DNA of 5,174 bases from Phycisphaerales bacterium (GTDB lineage: Bacteria > Planctomycetota > Phycisphaerae > Tepidisphaerales > Tepidisphaeraceae). A model generated the notes under the pieces. That model was not told the origin of the DNA and did not search any database. It saw nothing but the letters and a program-made list of their open reading frames with translations. Both the position numbers and the translations under genes were made by a program. Position 1 is the first letter of the stretch. Every line of letters starts with the position of its first letter. The stretch is from NCBI GenBank assembly GCA_028288905.1, contig JAQGHJ010000122.1, positions 1 to 5,174 of the forward strand, given 5' to 3'. Below are positions 1 through 5,174 of this stretch, one piece after another.

Positions 1-14
1 CCGTCCTACGTCGG

Positions 15-1070
15 CTACTGATTTTCGGCCGCTAATCTCGTACGGCCGGTCCCCTCCGAGCGAGTCATTTTTCGCCAACACAGCAGGATCCCAGCGGCAA
101 ACACGACCGCCACCGTGGCGGCCGGCGCGAGGTGGGTAACGTCGACGTAGCCGATCAGCGGGTGGACCCCGATGGCCGTCGCAAACCCGACCGTCCCGGC
201 GGCCGCCAGCGCTTGCCACAGCCCCCGCGATGGCCGGCCGCACCAGGCGCAGGCGGCCACCGTCAGGCCCGTCGCGCACAGCCCGCCCCCGAACCCGGCC
301 CGGTCGTGGGCGATGAGCGGGACGAGCCGCGGGTTGATCGCCCGCAGCTCGTCCGGCGACACGCCCATGTACGCCAGGTCCTGCGGGACGAACACGCTCG
401 TCACACCGACCGTCATGATCACCAGCCCGCCGGCCACCAACCCCGCGGCCGTCACCATCAGGCACATCCGCCCGGCACCGAACGCCGTCCGCCACGGCGC
501 GACCGCCCCCGGGCGGAGCAGGCAGCCGGGGCGGCGCCGGCCCCGAAGCGTCCGGAACGTCCGGGCCATCCCCCAGACAAAGCACGGGAGCAGGACGAGC
601 GTGGCCGCCCCGTGCCACGTGTCGAGGTAGCCGTACCCGAGGTAGGTCAGGAAGCTGGCGAAGCCGACCCCGCCGTTCACGCACAGCGCCCACCACGCCC
701 ACGGCTCCCGGTCTCGGAGCGGGAACGCGGCCAACCACAGGTACAGGATGCCGACGGCGATGATCGACCCGCCGAACGCCCCTCGGTCGTGATACATGAA
801 GTGAACAATTCGGCAGCCGTGCAGGCTGCAGAGCCGGTCGGCCGTCATCCCCAGGAACTTTTCGTCGTGGGGCAGGAAGTGCCCGGTCGCCGCCAGGAAC
901 AGGGCGAAGACGCCAGACAGGATGAGAGCGAGACCCGTGAACGAGACGAGGGGTCTGCCGTCACCGACCAATGCCTCGATCAGGCCGCGGTCATCCGCGG
1001 GTGGGGCCGAATCGCCGTCCCGTCCGTGCTGGGTCGGGCCGGAGGGGAGGATTGCAGGGTTCGCAGACAT
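15..1070 (-). CDS. Polytopic membrane protein made of two tandem copies of one four-helix module; function unknown
   Basis: I do not recognise a named family. The 351-residue product has a polar, probably disordered N-terminus (residues 1-40) and about eight predicted membrane segments, near 42-62, 97-117, 123-143, 151-169, 203-226, 259-277, 284-305 and 311-332. The two halves are clearly homologous: FLPHDEKFLGM (65-75) matches FVPQDLAYMGV (227-237), HDRGAFGG (94-101) matches HDRAGFGG (255-262), VGFAS (135-139) matches VGFAT (294-298), and GYLDTWHGAA (147-156) matches GYVDVTHLAP (307-316). The offset is a steady 159-162 residues. The invariant His-Asp-Arg and Asp-x-x-His positions sit at membrane edges and could bind a metal, quinone or haem, which is inference. 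Only the first copy has C81, H84, C86 and H90. The basic stretch RGRRR (176-180) links the halves. The ATG at 1068-1070 is chosen because it fits the coding region; no Shine-Dalgarno is visible. The TAG stop is at 15-17. A terminator-like hairpin upstream suggests it is transcribed separately from the preceding gene. Confidence 0.85.
   Translation of the reverse strand: MSANPAILPSGPTQHGRDGDSAPPADDRGLIEALVGDGRPLVSFTGLALILSGVFALFLAATGHFLPHDEKFLGMTADRLCSLHGCRIVHFMYHDRGAFGGSIIAVGILYLWLAAFPLRDREPWAWWALCVNGGVGFASFLTYLGYGYLDTWHGAATLVLLPCFVWGMARTFRTLRGRRRPGCLLRPGAVAPWRTAFGAGRMCLMVTAAGLVAGGLVIMTVGVTSVFVPQDLAYMGVSPDELRAINPRLVPLIAHDRAGFGGGLCATGLTVAACAWCGRPSRGLWQALAAAGTVGFATAIGVHPLIGYVDVTHLAPAATVAVVFAAGILLCWRKMTRSEGTGRTRLAAENQ
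75..947 (-). repeat. Internal tandem duplication at protein level (two membrane modules)
   Basis: Copy 1 covers about residues 42-170 (bases 947-561) and copy 2 about residues 202-332 (bases 467-75). Each copy reads: hydrophobic helix, F-[LV]-P-x-D-x-x-[FY]-[LM]-G, a short D-x-L helix, H-D-R-x-x-F-G-G leading into a second helix, a third helix ending in V-G-F-A, then G-Y-x-D-x-x-H and a fourth helix. Identity is concentrated in these motifs, while the helices differ widely. The duplication is therefore old, and the motif residues are the constrained part. Confidence 0.8.
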
Positions 1071-1083
1071 TTTGGGAGTATCA

Positions 1084-1100
1084 CCGAGATGTTACCTCGG
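1084..1100. promoter_or_regulatory. Small inverted repeat upstream of the duplicated membrane protein gene
   Basis: CCGAG (1084-1088) and CTCGG (1096-1100) form perfect 5-bp arms around a 7-nt AT-containing centre. The site lies 14-30 nt before the minus-strand start codon at 1070. It could be an operator half-pair or a small leader hairpin. The centre, read on the minus strand, contains TAACAT (1094-1089), a poor -10-like hexamer with no convincing -35 partner. The rest of the 172-nt spacer (1071-1242) holds another weak 5-bp hairpin at 1158-1171 (CACTG/CAGTG arms, TCGT loop) and the terminator-like element listed separately. I see no clear promoter there. Confidence 0.25.
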
Positions 1101-1202
1101 GGCGCGGGAACGGCCGCACGCTTCAGCGGTGAATCGGCCAGGGACCGTGGCTCGAGGCACTGTCGTCAGTGGACGCCCCTCCCCCAATGCAACCCGCGGC
1201 AG

Positions 1203-1233
1203 AAAAAGCCCCGTCGGTCCACTCCACAAGGGC
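1203..1233 (-). terminator. Probable intrinsic terminator of the helicase/acyltransferase unit
   Basis: Read on the minus strand, GCCC at 1233-1230 pairs with the GGGC that ends at 1208. The stem continues inward through a T-G wobble, a GT/AC pair and GG/CC, with single-base bulges and a six-base loop (AGTGGA). Five T residues (1207-1203) follow the stem immediately. The element starts 9 nt after the TGA of the acyltransferase-like gene, the usual place for a factor-independent terminator. The bulges weaken the stem, so this is a moderate call. It would separate the upstream two-gene unit from the membrane protein gene that follows. Confidence 0.45.
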
Positions 1234-1242
1234 GGCCTGCCT

Positions 1243-2340
1243 TCAGCCGGTGCCGCCCCGGTCGGCGGGGTGGCTCGCCCAACAGAGTTCCTGTTTCACG
1301 GCCTTCCCAACGGCCGTCGTGAGCATGCGGACCGGCGAGCCGGCGCAGAACGCGCCAGCCATCGCCCACAGGGCGGCCGGCGGGAACGGGCGGCGGTTCG
1401 ACACGGCGTACACGCCCTCCCACCCGGCTGGCCGCAGCTTCTCCCGGAACCGTTCGAGCCCGTCGAAGTTGTAGAACCGCCGGCCGTGCGCCCGGGCCCA
1501 CCCGAAAAGCACCCGCACCCAGAGCGGGTTGCGGCCGGCCCACGGGCCGGCCCGGCTGGCGAGCGCGACCAGCCCGAGCGTGGCGTACAGCGCCCCGTGC
1601 TCCGCCAGCCCGCGCATGCAGGCGTCGATCAGCAGCTCCGCCGTCCCGTTCGGGGCCCACGGCGCGCGGGCGATCTCCTCGATGAGGTACCCGTCGCGAC
1701 CCGGTACCGGGGACGCCACCGCGAAGCCGGCCACCCGGCCGGCCCGCTCCGCGACCCACACCCGGCGGTCGCACACCACCCCGTCGAGCACGTCCGGCTC
1801 GACCATGAAGTGCATCGGCGGCAGTGGCTTGCAGGCGAGCCATTCGCGGAGACACCCGCGCACCCGGTCGTCCGCCCTCGCCCGCTCCGGGTCCCAAGCC
1901 GTCACGCCGACGCCCTTGTTCCGCCCGCGGTTAAGCTGGGTGCGGATCGACCGGTGCCCGGCCGCGACGGCCGCCCAGGCCCGGGGGTCCCACACCGGCT
2001 GGGCCCCGATCGCGACGACGGCGTGGTCGGGCCGCCACTCGCACACCGCCCGCATGCGGTCCTGGGCGCCGACGTAACAGACGTGGCACCCCGCGGCGGC
2101 CGCGGCGGCTTCGAACGCGCGGCTCACCTCCGCCAGCCGGTCGACCGGGCAAACCGGCGCACCGGCCGCCACCCAGTACCCCGGCTGGCGGACGAATCCG
2201 ACCGCCCCCTCACCGGCCGAGTCGACCCAGTGTTCCAGCCCCGGGTTCAGGATCTGGTAACAAGTCGAGTTCCACCCGTGCCGCAAGACGAGGTCGCGCA
2301 CCACCGCCAGCCGCTCGGCCTGTTTCGCGTCGTCCCGCAT
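1243..2340 (-). CDS. Stand-alone phosphatidylglycerol lysyltransferase C-terminal-like (DUF2156 / MprF-C type) acyltransferase
   Basis: The 365-residue product resembles the cytosolic catalytic part of MprF-type enzymes, a tandem GNAT-fold domain that transfers an aminoacyl group from aminoacyl-tRNA to phosphatidylglycerol. In order: an N-terminal helix and strand ending near Y28-Q29; the first GNAT-like half with W56-V57-A58-A59-G60-A61-P62-V63; then IGAQPVWDP (111-119) and SIRTQLNRGRNKGV (131-144), a basic stretch typical of this family. The second half has HFMVEPDVL (177-185), RRVWVAER (192-199), EEIARAPWAPNGTAELLID (221-239), TLGLVALA (254-261), and NFDGLERFREKLRP-W (291-307). There is no N-terminal flippase region, so it is a soluble or peripheral protein. 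A hydrophobic patch near 321-335 might touch the membrane. The real substrate is unknown; stand-alone members may modify other lipids or peptides. The ATG at 2338-2340 is the first possible start after the helicase stop in this frame, and no Shine-Dalgarno is visible. It lies 38 nt after the helicase gene and is probably co-transcribed with it. Confidence 0.85.
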   Translation of the reverse strand: MRDDAKQAERLAVVRDLVLRHGWNSTCYQILNPGLEHWVDSAGEGAVGFVRQPGYWVAAGAPVCPVDRLAEVSRAFEAAAAAAGCHVCYVGAQDRMRAVCEWRPDHAVVAIGAQPVWDPRAWAAVAAGHRSIRTQLNRGRNKGVGVTAWDPERARADDRVRGCLREWLACKPLPPMHFMVEPDVLDGVVCDRRVWVAERAGRVAGFAVASPVPGRDGYLIEEIARAPWAPNGTAELLIDACMRGLAEHGALYATLGLVALASRAGPWAGRNPLWVRVLFGWARAHGRRFYNFDGLERFREKLRPAGWEGVYAVSNRRPFPPAALWAMAGAFCAGSPVRMLTTAVGKAVKQELCWASHPADRGGTG

Positions 2341-2351
2341 CCCGCGGGATG
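2338..2351. promoter_or_regulatory. Perfect 14-bp palindrome containing the start codon of the acyltransferase-like gene
   Basis: CATCCCGCGGGATG reads the same on both strands, and the minus-strand ATG start (2340-2338) forms its last three bases. In the mRNA it can fold as a 5-bp stem with a CGCG loop that pairs the start codon. Because the upstream helicase stops only 38 nt before it, ribosomes ending there might help open the structure (translational coupling). The palindrome is seen directly; the regulatory role is inference. GC-rich DNA produces such palindromes by chance fairly often. Confidence 0.3.
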
Positions 2352-2378
2352 GTAGGGCGGGCGAGGGGGCCGCGTTCG

Positions 2379-4817
2379 TTACGCCTCGTCCGCGAGCTCC
2401 TCCAGCGTTTCGTCGGTGCTCTGCGGATCAACGGCCCGGCAGGCCGTCGTCAGCGTGCCGGAAATGCCCGCGAGGGCCGCCTGCCAGTCGGCCGGGCTCA
2501 GGCCCGTCGGCGTCAGCTGGGCGAACTCGTTGCACAGCAGGATCATCCGCAGCAGGTGTTTGAAGATGATGCCCTCCTGCGTGAGCAGTTCCCGCCCTCG
2601 GACGAACTTGTCGAAGTCGACACCGTGCTCCAGCATGTCCCCGACGGCCCACACCGGCGTCAGGAACAGCCCGCCGGCGTGGTCGATCGCGTTCTCGAAC
2701 ACCATCTTCATCTTGTCCGCCAGCGGGATCGGGTACCGCCGCTGCTCGGGCGGCACGTCGGACTGGTCGGCCGGCGGGTACAGGTCCTCGTGGGTCGCCA
2801 GCCCGCTCGTTAGGATGGCCGGGTCCAGCACCTCAGTCGCCAGCCGGCCCGGCGGCAGGTCATCCGGCCACGGGACGCGGACCGATTTCGCCACCGACCC
2901 GGGCATCGCCAGCAGGCTTTCCAGGATCTGCACCAGCTCGTGCGGGTCGGCCGACCCGAGGTAGTCCAGCAGGAACATGCCGTACAGCGGGTGGACCGCC
3001 CGGAACACCATGAGCTGCCGGAGCTTGTCCGTCGGCGCGGCGGTGACGATCTCGTACGGCTCTAGGCTCAAAGTCGCAGGTCGCCCGCCAGCCCGATCCT
3101 TCGCAGGCGCGCCCGCCGTCGCGGGGGCGGAGGCCGGTTCGCCGAGCGTGAGCCGCCCGATCAAACTTCCGCCCGCTTCCCCGACGTCGGTGGAGCGGAC
3201 GTCATCGTCCGAGTCCTCGGCCGTCGCGCCGTCGGCCGCGGCCTCGCTTGGGGAGCCGCCACCGACCGCCGCGCCGGCGGGGCGGACGGCTTGCCGCCAG
3301 CCTTCGGGCGGCGGGGGGTCGAGGACCACGATGCCCATGTGCCCGAGCGTCACCAGCAACTTCGTGAGCCGCTTGAGCTCGGCCTCGATTGTCGGCGCGT
3401 CCATGAGCCGGCGGCGGATGACTTGGCGGATCGGCTCGACCGTCGGGTTCGCGTCCAGCAGGTACGCCAGCCACCGCCACGACAGGGCCCCCCGGCTCGC
3501 CAGCCGGGCGGCCGGGGCCGTCTGGAGCTTGGCGAACTGGTCGGCGTTCCAGTAGGTGAAGTTGGCCCGGCGGGTCGGCTTCTTCTTCAGCAGCGCCTTC
3601 TTCGCCTTCATCAGCCCGGGGTCCTTGGTGTCTTCGGGGATCGAGTCGTACTTGTCCTTCCACCGGGCCAGCTTGACGTCGTCCTCGTGGGCCAGGGCGT
3701 AGACGTGCCCCTCGGCATCGAACTGCGGCCGCCCGGCCCGGCCGAACATCTGCTGGGCCGCCCCGACGTCGATCAGCCGCTTCTTGTCCTTCGGCCCCTT
3801 CACGAGCGTCGTCAGCACCACCGACCGGGCCGGCAGGTTCAGCCCAGCGGCCAGCGTCTCGGTACACACGCAGATCGGCAGCAGCTTCTCCTGGAACAGC
3901 ATCTCCACCACCCGCCGGTACCGGGGCAGCAGCCCGGCGTGGTGCACGCCAATACCCCGGGTCAGGAACGTCCGCAGTCGGTTCCCCGACCCGACGGAGA
4001 AGTCGAAGTCCTCGAGCCGGTCCAGCAGTGCCTTCCGCTGGCCCTCGGCGAACACGTCCCTTCCTTTGAGCACGTCGGCCGTCGCCCAGCAGACCTCGCG
4101 GTCGAAGCAGAAGATCAGGGCGGGGGTCCGGCGGTCGGCGTCGGTGCCGCGGGCGAACCGCTCGACGAAGTCCGGCAGCAGTTCGTCCCCGACCCAGTGG
4201 AAGTGCAGCGGTACCTTCCGGTCCTTGCCCTCGACGAGGGTCACCCGCCGGTCGAGGCTGCGGGCCATCCAGTTCACGAAGTCGCTCGCCGCCCCGACCG
4301 TCGCCGACAGCAGCATCACCCGCACGTGCGGCGGCAACAGGTACAGCGATAGCTCCCAAACGATCCCCCGCTGCGGCTCGTTGAAGTTGTGGAACTCGTC
4401 CATCACCACCGCCCCGACGTTCGAGAAGTCGAACGCCTGCGGGTGGAGCAGCCGGTTCAGCAGCACCTCGGCCACCACGACCTTGATCTGGGCGTCCGGG
4501 TTGACCGTCCGGTGCCCGGTCACGAGCCCGACCCGGTCGCGGGCGAAGCCCCACCGCTCGACCGTGTCCTGCAGTTCCAGCAGCTTCTGGTCCGTGAGGG
4601 CGATGAGCGGGGTGGAGTAGTACACGACCTTGCCGGTGCACAGCCCCTCGTACACGGCCGCCTCGGCGACGAGCGTCTTGCCCGTCCCGGTCGGGGCCGA
4701 CATGAGCACGCCCTGTTCGCAGGCCGCCCATGCGAACAGCGCTTCTTCCTGCACCGGGTAGGGGGCGTACTGGAGGCGCTCGAGGTACGCCAGAAGGATT
4801 TCGTCGCGGGAGAGCAT
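2379..4817 (-). CDS. Ski2/Mtr4/HelY-like superfamily II DExH-box helicase
   Basis: An 812-residue ATP-dependent helicase, probably cytoplasmic and acting on structured RNA. Family members move 3' to 5'. Core motifs are complete: Q-like Y20-P21-x-Q23; Walker A APTGTGKT (41-48); Ia TPLIALTDQK (69-78); TGH (100-102); motif II DEFH (140-143) followed by the Ski2-type FNEPQRGIVWE; III SAT (171-173); ALIFCF (233-238); GIGVHHAGLLP (288-298); TETLAAGLNLPARSVV (319-334); and VI QMFGRAGRPQFD (356-367). The VHHAGLLP, GLNLPA and GRAGRPQFD strings mark the Ski2 group rather than DEAD-box or RecQ enzymes. Residues 420-500 look like the winged-helix and ratchet region. Residues 503-580 are a low-complexity A/G/P/D linker. 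The C-terminus (about 580-812, with DFDKFVRGRELLTQEGIIFKH from 734) recalls the DSHCT helical bundle. There is no room for an Mtr4-type arch, and it is somewhat shorter than actinobacterial HelY. The ATG at 4815-4817 is fixed by an in-frame TAA three codons upstream (4829-4827). The stop is TAA at 2381-2379. Confidence 0.92.
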   Translation of the reverse strand: MLSRDEILLAYLERLQYAPYPVQEEALFAWAACEQGVLMSAPTGTGKTLVAEAAVYEGLCTGKVVYYSTPLIALTDQKLLELQDTVERWGFARDRVGLVTGHRTVNPDAQIKVVVAEVLLNRLLHPQAFDFSNVGAVVMDEFHNFNEPQRGIVWELSLYLLPPHVRVMLLSATVGAASDFVNWMARSLDRRVTLVEGKDRKVPLHFHWVGDELLPDFVERFARGTDADRRTPALIFCFDREVCWATADVLKGRDVFAEGQRKALLDRLEDFDFSVGSGNRLRTFLTRGIGVHHAGLLPRYRRVVEMLFQEKLLPICVCTETLAAGLNLPARSVVLTTLVKGPKDKKRLIDVGAAQQMFGRAGRPQFDAEGHVYALAHEDDVKLARWKDKYDSIPEDTKDPGLMKAKKALLKKKPTRRANFTYWNADQFAKLQTAPAARLASRGALSWRWLAYLLDANPTVEPIRQVIRRRLMDAPTIEAELKRLTKLLVTLGHMGIVVLDPPPPEGWRQAVRPAGAAVGGGSPSEAAADGATAEDSDDDVRSTDVGEAGGSLIGRLTLGEPASAPATAGAPAKDRAGGRPATLSLEPYEIVTAAPTDKLRQLMVFRAVHPLYGMFLLDYLGSADPHELVQILESLLAMPGSVAKSVRVPWPDDLPPGRLATEVLDPAILTSGLATHEDLYPPADQSDVPPEQRRYPIPLADKMKMVFENAIDHAGGLFLTPVWAVGDMLEHGVDFDKFVRGRELLTQEGIIFKHLLRMILLCNEFAQLTPTGLSPADWQAALAGISGTLTTACRAVDPQSTDETLEELADEA

Positions 4818-5038
4818 CCGCGGAGTTTAGGGCGGATGGCCACACTTCGTAGGGGCGGCCGCCCGCGAGCAGGGCGAAGAGGTCACGGTTTAGGGGGACG
4901 CCGCTGGCCCGATGGCGCGGGCGGGCGGCATCGCCCTCGCCTGCAATCTTTGCAGGGTACAATGCGTCCGGCCGGCCGCGGGCTACGGTGCTCCCGTCCG
5001 TCGGTCGGCGCTGCCACTTCACCCGGCCGGCGGTTCGC
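4818..5038. other. Divergent intergenic region between the helicase and the truncated plus-strand gene
   Basis: These 221 nt must hold the promoters of two diverging units. The plus-strand side has an inverted repeat and a -10-like hexamer, listed separately. On the minus-strand side, TACGAA (4851-4846) and TAAACT (4829-4824) are possible but weak -10-like hexamers; neither has a good -35. Use of the second would give a nearly leaderless helicase mRNA. An 8-bp direct repeat GTTTAGGG occurs at 4825-4832 and 4888-4895, and a 12-bp palindrome GGGCGGCCGCCC lies at 4853-4864. Both may be chance in such GC-rich DNA. Confidence 0.5.
4940..4963 (+). promoter_or_regulatory. Candidate promoter and operator for the plus-strand gene
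   Basis: CCTGCAA (4940-4946) and TTGCAGG (4950-4956) are perfect 7-bp inverted arms around TCT. One base later comes TACAAT (4958-4963), a five-of-six match to the sigma-70 -10 consensus. The repeat fills the space where the -35/-10 spacer would be, the usual place for a dimeric repressor or for an activator that replaces a poor -35. No good -35 hexamer is present 16-18 nt upstream. Transcription would begin near 4970 and leave a leader of about 70 nt before the ATG at 5039. Confidence 0.45.
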
Positions 5039-5174
5039 ATGACGCTCAGAATCCGATTCATCCTGTGGTGCGTCGTGCTGGCGGCCGGCGTGCTGGCGCT
5101 CGGCGGGTTCGCCGCCTCGTCGCTGAACGCCGTCGGCCGGACCGCCGAGGCGGCGGCGGCCGAGCACGACGCGG
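5039..5174 (+). CDS. N-terminus of a membrane-anchored protein, possibly a sensor histidine kinase or chemoreceptor-like protein (truncated by window edge)
   Basis: Forty-five codons are visible. They begin MTLRIRFILWCVVLAAGVLA, which is a short basic start followed by one hydrophobic segment (about residues 6-29), then an alanine- and glutamate-rich stretch, SLNAVGRTAEAAAAEHDA. A signal-anchor helix followed by a helical, Ala/Glu-rich periplasmic segment is common at the start of sensor kinases and methyl-accepting proteins, but no diagnostic domain lies within the window, so this is inference. The ATG is preferred because the basic-then-hydrophobic pattern starts there. An in-frame GTG at 4988 would add 17 unremarkable residues. 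No Shine-Dalgarno is visible. The gene points away from the helicase, so the two share the divergent control region. Confidence 0.6.
   Translation, partial: MTLRIRFILWCVVLAAGVLALGGFAASSLNAVGRTAEAAAAEHDA

Noticed and set aside
1158..1171. CACTG-TCGT-CAGTG small hairpin in the 1071-1242 spacer
   Set aside because: It has only five pairs, no T tract and no nearby promoter element, so it is too weak to call.
132..1322. Long plus-strand open frame (about 396 codons) opposite the membrane protein gene
   Set aside because: Its translation is dominated by Arg, Pro, Gly and Gln with no hydrophobic or motif structure. It is the antisense shadow expected from high-GC codon bias.
922..2355. Long plus-strand open frame (about 477 codons) across the spacer and the acyltransferase-like gene
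   Set aside because: It has Arg/Pro/His-rich composition and no recognisable domain, and it spans a spacer and an opposite gene that has clear family motifs.
3291..4352. Plus-strand open frame of about 353 codons opposite the helicase core
   Set aside because: It is an antisense shadow of the conserved helicase motifs with biased composition.
4853..4864. 12-bp palindrome GGGCGGCCGCCC
   Set aside because: Pure G/C palindromes are frequent in DNA of this composition, and it has no loop to form a useful hairpin.
4825..4895. 8-bp direct repeat GTTTAGGG, copies 63 bp apart
   Set aside because: Two copies of 8 bp in a 221-nt spacer are not beyond chance, and the flanks do not match.
4988..5038. 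Alternative GTG start at 4988 for the truncated plus-strand gene
   Set aside because: The added 17 residues lack hydrophobic character and would push the signal-anchor away from the N-terminus, so the ATG at 5039 fits better.
3202..5061. Minus-strand open frame of about 619 codons overlapping the helicase
   Set aside because: It is a shifted frame of the helicase gene, with Arg/Gly/Ala-rich low-quality translation. All helicase motifs lie in the other frame.

Overview
The window is very GC-rich. Its coding frames carry strong third-position G/C bias, its spacers are short, and none of its four start codons has a clear Shine-Dalgarno sequence. Together with the protein types (a Ski2-like helicase, a stand-alone MprF-C-like acyltransferase and a duplicated membrane protein of no named family) this suggests a large-genome planctomycete of the Gemmataceae kind. 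That placement is inference from general character, not from a marker gene.

Layout: three complete genes lie on the minus strand and one truncated gene on the plus strand. Reading the minus strand in its own direction, a Ski2/HelY-like superfamily II helicase (4817 to 2379) is followed after 38 nt by a stand-alone GNAT-fold protein resembling the C-terminal domain of phosphatidylglycerol lysyltransferases (2340 to 1243). These two probably form one transcript. It appears to end at a bulged GC hairpin followed by five T residues (1233 to 1203), only 9 nt past the second stop codon. A 351-residue polytopic membrane protein (1070 to 15) comes next and is probably a separate transcription unit. 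It consists of two diverged copies of one four-helix module.

A divergent intergenic region of 221 nt (4818-5038) separates the helicase from the start of a plus-strand membrane-anchored protein (5039 to the window edge). That protein may be the N-terminus of a sensor kinase or chemoreceptor-like protein. The region holds a perfect 7-bp inverted repeat directly abutting a TACAAT -10-like hexamer, a plausible promoter and operator for the plus-strand gene.

How the genes work together is not settled by the sequence. The helicase should act on structured RNA or DNA with ATP. The acyltransferase-like protein belongs to a family whose characterised members take aminoacyl groups from tRNA and put them on lipids. 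A shared RNA theme is therefore possible but unproven. I see no mobile element, CRISPR array, tRNA, rRNA or obvious defence system. The most unusual items are the internally duplicated membrane protein, the helicase/acyltransferase pairing, and two palindromic sites placed at a promoter and at a start codon.
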